Shown: positions 59,042 to 64,000 of the stretch, piece by piece
Position numbering within the stretch: position 1 is the stretch's first letter
How the letters are laid out: every line of letters begins with the position of its first letter
Origin: Psilocybe azurescens
Lineage: Eukaryota > Basidiomycota > Agaricomycetes > Agaricales > Agrocybaceae
Direction: 5' to 3'
Assembly (NCBI GenBank): GCA_023853785.1
Contig: JAJIRX010000649.1
Coordinates: 248,001 to 312,000 of the forward strand
DNA length: 64,000 nucleotides
The notes under the pieces: generated by a model
The model's input: only the letters and a program-made list of their open reading frames with translations
What the model was told of the DNA's origin: nothing
Databases searched by the model: none
Translations under genes and position numbers: made by a program

Positions 59042-60494
59042 TTGTAACATCTCGATGCTAGTTGATAAAGTCGCTATATTGCGTATACCAGACCTTCTAT
59101 CAATATTACATATGCAGTATATGGAACGAAACCATCTTCATGTACGCGCGGCATTAGTCGGTATCGGCATTGTCTGTGAATATGCGATGTCAAGTGGTAG
59201 CTTTATAGTCCTTCACTTTATATCTTTGATGACCTCTTGACTTCTGTCTTGTAAATGCTTTGTCTGGAAGCATTAGGTATGAACGTTGACACTGGCTCAA
59301 GGAGGTGATCCATAGACAGAGAGCTATTTTTGTATCTCAGGCTAGATAGAACAAAACATTCAAAAATTGATGCCCAAACTCCCTAAAGAAGAGCCGCCCG
59401 AAGCTTCCGTGGAAGGACTGAAGGTCGACTCCAGAAGAACAAACCCTGTCGATTGATCTCGGCTGTTGCAGGAGATTATGCAAAGCGAGAATGATTAGAT
59501 GTTCAGATCCTGATTCAGACGAACTGTGCAGGGACCATTTGGTTGATACATCGAACCGCATATTAATTTCTTTGAGCCTATCAGAGAACGCCAAAGCTTT
59601 GGGTTATCAGATATGATACAATTACATATATATGTCAAAGGCAAGCCAAAGCTACGGGTTACAGACAACGGGGCCGAGGTGTGCTAAAAGTACTATTCGG
59701 AAGACGTACCAGCTCGATTAAATTTATATTAATGGCGTCTTGTACAGGTGTTGTGTTCCCTAATATTACAACAATTTTTGGTAAGCGAGTCATAGTCATT
59801 GTCGCCTTCCGTGGATTGTAAACAACTGAGTACGACTTCCTAGGGTTGGCTTCCATTCATGAATTGTGATGCCCACCTATTTTGTTCGATTGGGACCCTA
59901 TCGAAAGATAAGGCTGATAAATATCTTCATGGAGTTCAGATGGCTTCCATTCAAGTACAGCATTGTTCAGCACATTGCCACTATGCGTCTGAAAACCCAC
60001 GTTCGTCGATTGCATCAGAGAACGGCTAGTTAGGCCTTCGATAAGATATGATTCACGTATGTTCCTTTCGTTTTCTAGAAGGTTAATATCTGTGAAGTTC
60101 TCGTCACTATATGATCGATGGAACAGACATGGCTCGTGATATAGTTCATGTAAGTACCACAGAATTCGATTTTACGTGTAGATGCATATACGAAGTTCAC
60201 TGGAGGCGAATTACTGTGGCATCGCTACGTTAAGCACCCTGTTCTCGAGTACGCGGATGTGTTTGTCTCGGGCGTTTGACTCTCCGAGCTCAAGATCGTG
60301 TAGACATGTTACGAATGACAGACAAGACTCAATTTGAGATTGTCATGGAAGACAGGGCCACCTTGTATTCCACCATCCTACATTGGACATGTAACTGGTT
60401 CCCTCGATGATGACCATCTATAAAATGGGAGGAGTGGTTGAGCGAGTATCCTCATTCGGTCCCACATTCTCGCAATCAAATCCAGCTCTTCAAC

Positions 60495-61491
60495 ATGTCC
60501 GGTAACTTCAGAGCCCTTAACTTCAGCTCCGCCGACCTCGGCAAGGACATCACCCTTCTACTGATGTTCGAGCCTCCCAAAAACGGCGAATTATTCAAAG
60601 ACCTCTTCCCTGTTTGCTGGAGTGAGAGTTTATCGCATTTATATTCGTGATCTGTTGATTTACAAGAGATTGTCAGAGGTCCTCACCTTCACCTCTTCTG
60701 GTATTAGTGCGGCTACCGTTGAGTACACTGCCGACACTGGATTTTTGGTCCCACAGGTGGGTCTTCGACCGATATGCTATGTTCAACAGGCTGGATATGC
60801 ATCGGAACTATATAGGTGCACTCTGGAAACCTCGTCGCCGCCTCTAACGCGCAGCGTTGCCAGGTAATTAACGACGGGGTTCTGTCATATCTTACTATAT
60901 CTCACCATCGATTTATAGACTGGGCAAACGTGCACACTGATGACCAAGGAGGATCAGAGCTCCAACTATCTCACCGAAGCTGTAGCCGGAGACCCAGGTG
61001 CCTTGCAATGCGTTAATAAAGCCGCTCGACCTGCCGAAATTGGAGTTGTAAGACATTTGGTTCCTACTTACACTCATTCCGCCTGACAACGTCTCTCCAG
61101 GGATTCTTTAACAAGGCTGGTAATAAGATTGAGCCTACTCTCATGTGGAAGGACATTGCGTACGGTCTTCTTCTTTCCATCCATGATTTCACAACTAATA
61201 ATCATTGCCTTTAACCTCAACTAGTGTTGGCAGCACGCTCGCTGCTCAACTCACTCCCAAACTGAAGATCTACGCTGTCAGCGATTACAAAGGTATGGTA
61301 TCAACAAACTTCTGTTTACCATCACCCAACTGACATGTAAACTTTCCTGGATCGTAGCCACTGAATTGATCCGCGGCAACATTCAATCTCCTCTTTTGTT
61401 TGAAGAGAATCTTATTGCACTCCCTTCATTCAGCGAGTGGAATGTATCGATTGACTTGGCAACTAAGCAGGTCGTGATTAGCAAGGATTAG
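60495..61491 (+). CDS. Unrecognised 214-residue protein A, right-arm copy
   Basis: Seven exons: 60495-60621, 60677-60756, 60816-60863, 60919-61047, 61101-61159, 61225-61292 and 61358-61491, total 645 nt including TAG. The protein starts MSGNFRALNFSSADLGKDIT and contains LLLMFEPPKNGELFKDLFP, KVLTFTSSGISAATVEYTAD, GFLVPQVHSGNLVAASNAQR, TGQTCTLMTKEDQSS, GFFNKAGNKIEPTLMWKDIA, KLKIYAVSDYKATELIRGN and EWNVSIDLATKQVVISKD. It has no signal peptide or membrane segment. Alternating hydrophobic strands suggest a beta-rich fold. I do not recognise the family. Codons and splice sites are clean, so it is under selection or recently copied. A second copy lies in the left arm and a paralogue (B) between them. 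Confidence 0.88.
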
Positions 61492-61552
61492 TCACCGAAC
61501 GCCATTATTGACGCTCTGACTCGTTGGGGACGTCGTTAAACCTGTAACTTTA

Positions 61553-62150
61553 TATCTGTACCTGCTGTCCCCAATACACAATATATGTTTGGTTTTTTCC
61601 TTGTTTATCATTTTGTCCCTCGGTACAAAATTTATGCTGTTCATACTATGTTGTCAAATAACATACCTGATATGTAACCCTATTTCTACAACTTCATTTC
61701 TGCTTTTATAAAGTCGCACTTGCAATGCCTCTCCAAAGGCATACATCGCACGAGAGAAAAGTCTCCATAAACTTCGTATACGCATGAATAGTGGGAAGAT
61801 GCTCCCTTCAAGTTCTCTCACTGAAACAAGAAAGAGGGGGAGTCTTCTGCCAAGAATAATTGCTGAGGAGGCAAGTGGTGGTGGGTTTATGTTCGGATCC
61901 ATTCACTTCACTCCATCATTTCTACCAGCATTTAGAACCCAGGATACTTAAATCAGTCATCCTCTCCATAACCACCACGGTCGATGGGCTACAACTTTCA
62001 AAAGTTTGAACCAAACACACAGCGGACTGAGTAACGCCACATGACAAATTAAATCGCAACCCGTCTCCACGTTATCCTTAGGCTCGTCCCCAGCCGGTTT
62101 CGCCACACATGAGACTATGGTGCACATGGTGAGTGCACTCGACATAAGTA
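61553..62150. other. Right outer flank, diverged mirror of 53.7-54.3 kb
   Basis: Reading inverse to the left flank, shared blocks include gtaactttatatctgtacct, cacaatat.tgttt and gaggaggcaagtggt. Identity is roughly 65-70 percent by eye. No gene. Confidence 0.6.
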
Positions 62151-62154
62151 CTGG

Positions 62155-62870
62155 CGAAGCCGGCTAGCCTGTCTCGGGCACTTTTTGGCGGAGCCCCCAA
62201 ATTCATACACCTGTACCGAGTGTAAGTGTCTCGTGTTCAAAAAAAAGTTTGAAAATTGAGTATACAATAAATTGGCCATTCTTCGATTTTAAATCGTTTA
62301 AGTGTACAGCTTTTTTTCAAAATTTCGTTGACTTCGTCATTGTTGACAGGCCTGAGCGCGTGAACTCGGCTGTCATCAGGCTGTCATCACTTCTTCCCAC
62401 CGACTGCCTCATTCAACACCAAAACTATCCTCCTCCTCACTCTCATCGCTTATCTTGTCCTTGGATCACACCTCATTCAAGTTTCATCCATCCATATCCA
62501 GTGCAACATCTGTTCGTCCACTAACATCATATGATACCTTTTTCTCCAATCTCCATGATACACCAAAGTAGTATGCTGGTAATACTGTGTTGTCATGTTC
62601 AAGATTTCACAAAAATAATTTTTTAACCCATGCCATTCAAGTTTAAATGTAAAAAAAAAACACTTTATGTACACCCAATTTGAGTGCTTTTTCGAGTTGT
62701 GGCCGCTTTTTTCGACTAAGTGACGAGGCATGAAATGGCGGGGAAAACAGCTATCACCAAAAGGGCCACAGTCAGCCCAGTCCGCTCGCAAGCAAGCTCC
62801 TGCCTGATCATGTGCTCGTGCGTGACGATATGTAACTAGAGCTTGCGAGCGTGACTGGCTGGCGAGTCTA
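62155..62870 (-). mobile_element. Interspersed element, long copy B
   Basis: Inverse of 26741-27220. It starts agccggctagcctgtctcgg and ends ggcgagtcta. It carries an extra 62351-62593 segment between gttgacaggcc and catgttcaagattt, which are adjacent in copy A. It occurs only in the right outer flank of the inverted duplication, so it arrived after that duplication. Confidence 0.75.
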
Positions 62871-62949
62871 CATTTATCCTCGGTTGGTAACTCTTCGATC
62901 TTCCAAAATGTCAATCCACACTAGTCTTAGTCAAACTTGACTTTACTCG

Positions 62950-63960
62950 CCTCGCTTCAAATCCGTCCCAGATGCGTCTTTTTTGCGCTATAGGGCCAAC
63001 CGTAGTTTCTCCTGCGATTCACCAGATACTTACCAAATCCGACCAGCATGACCAGCACCACTGCTAGTGACACCAGGACCAGCGGGACCGTGGCATTAGT
63101 CTGGTTCATTCTCGATAGACAACCTGGTCTCAGCAAACTATACGCCCAACTCACATTTATCTATTCCCTCCTCTCCACTTTGGATCTTACCTCCCAACAA
63201 ACCCACACCATGGAGACCCTCACTAAAGGTCTCGAACGGCTCTGTAGCCTCCCCCTTGTATCCCAGGTCAGTTGGCCAACATAGGTTTCGACCTTTCGTC
63301 TTCGTCTCCCAAAATGTGTGTATACGCTATCGCCTCTCAATCCTATATCAGAAGTTAGAGCTGGTCATCAAGGATCCCCAGAGCCATGCATCACCAGACA
63401 TTGGAATACGACACCCTGCGCACCTTATACTTCCGTTCCCCGTCCTCTCTGAATTCTACCTCTACTCCATACGCCCAGGAATAGTTGGATGATGTGGGAG
63501 GAGCATTATTATCTGCGCCTACGGGCAGAGACGATGAGAATACATAATGAGGTGGATGAACGAGCCCTGGGACAGGCGATACTCTTGGTCTCCACTATCC
63601 AAAAACGGGATCGCATGCGCCCTATCCACATTCCCAGCCATCACCGGTTACCTCCTCAATGAGCCCCTCCCCCTTGCAGGCCTTATGGAACACCCTGTTG
63701 AGACGATACACATCTTCTGATTCGAACTGTGAACCTTCCTATGATCAGTGTATTATGAATTCAATATAATGCATCCTGAGAGCCCACGTATACTGCAAGG
63801 CCGTTTACTGGGCACGTTACCCTTCTCGGCTTCAACTTCGTGTGCCTTTACTCCGCTATTGACAGGTATGCACTGTTATGTTCTATGGATGAGTGTTACT
63901 GAGAAAATGATTTCAATCGGCCTGATGTCTGGCAGAAAGTCCGAGTCTGACTGATCTGTT
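62950..63960 (+). pseudogene. Right outer paralogue of the 53.2-53.7 kb segment
   Basis: Shared DNA includes gcatgcgccctatcca, attcccagccatcaccggtt and cgctattgacaggtatgcac against 53180-53600 in inverse. The reading frame is more broken here (several stops around 63480-63550). On the minus strand 62957-63154 encodes a hydrophobic stretch (ATVPLVLVSLAVVLVMLVG) of unknown relevance. Confidence 0.4.
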
Positions 63961-64000
63961 GTTTCATCTCGTCTTCAATTAGTAACAGACGGAATCCGAG

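Larger units (their letters stand above)
58651..61552. repeat. Right arm of the 2.9-kb palindrome
   Basis: Mirror of 54323-57224. The inner boundary is sharp: taattcggtg is shared and the next bases toward the loop differ. Confidence 0.95.

Noticed and set aside
1..64000. CRISPR array or bacterial operon
   Set aside because: No regular spaced repeats; gene structure is eukaryotic throughout.

Overview
The window is nuclear DNA of a basidiomycete fungus, most likely an Agaricomycete. The support is a set of family-level signatures: two class I hydrophobins, a FunK1-type protein kinase, DUF6534 and related multi-pass membrane proteins, an STE3-type pheromone receptor, a fungal alpha-kinase, and many GT-AG introns of about 50-60 bp. 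No bacterial or organellar gene organisation is visible. All exon models were read by eye from the sequence and splice signals; no search was run.

Layout. 1-3.7 kb: a small cluster of secreted cysteine-containing proteins with a recent tandem duplication. 3.7-7.6 kb: no recognisable gene, degenerate repeats. 7.6-10.6 kb: nested DNA transposons, two of them hAT elements with clear 8-bp target duplications. 11.1-11.9 kb: decayed secreted protein gene. 12.7-15.6 kb: intact many-exon phospholipase D-like gene. 16.3-18.7 kb: two hydrophobins in tandem. 19.3-20.7 kb: broken 7-TM-like gene cut by a short mobile element. 21.8-24.1 kb: FunK1 kinase. 24.4-28.7 kb: an auxin efflux carrier broken, inverted and invaded by mobile elements. 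29.3-31.2 kb: decayed DUF6534 gene. 32.1-34.2 kb: truncated copy of the dihydroxyacetone kinase gene. 34.9-36.3 kb: STE3 receptor. 37.5-38.2 kb: alpha-kinase remnant. 40.7-43.4 kb: dihydroxyacetone kinase. 43.9-45.2 kb: CBP3-like cytochrome bc1 assembly factor. 47.5-48.5 kb: GPI-anchored cupredoxin. 54.3-61.6 kb: a striking palindrome of two apparently identical 2.9-kb arms around a 1.4-kb loop, nested in an older diverged inverted duplication that reaches about 53.2 and 63.9 kb.

The genes do not form one pathway. The theme is structural: segmental duplication, inversion and transposon insertion in a gene-poor accessory region. Two points matter most. First, the palindrome carries two intact copies of an unrecognised 214-residue protein gene and cuts a paralogous gene in half. 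Second, several otherwise well-preserved genes (DAK, STE3, FunK1, CBP3) carry isolated one-base frame breaks, mostly one base short in short G/C runs. That pattern looks more like consensus errors than true gene death, so those genes are annotated as CDS with the breaks stated.
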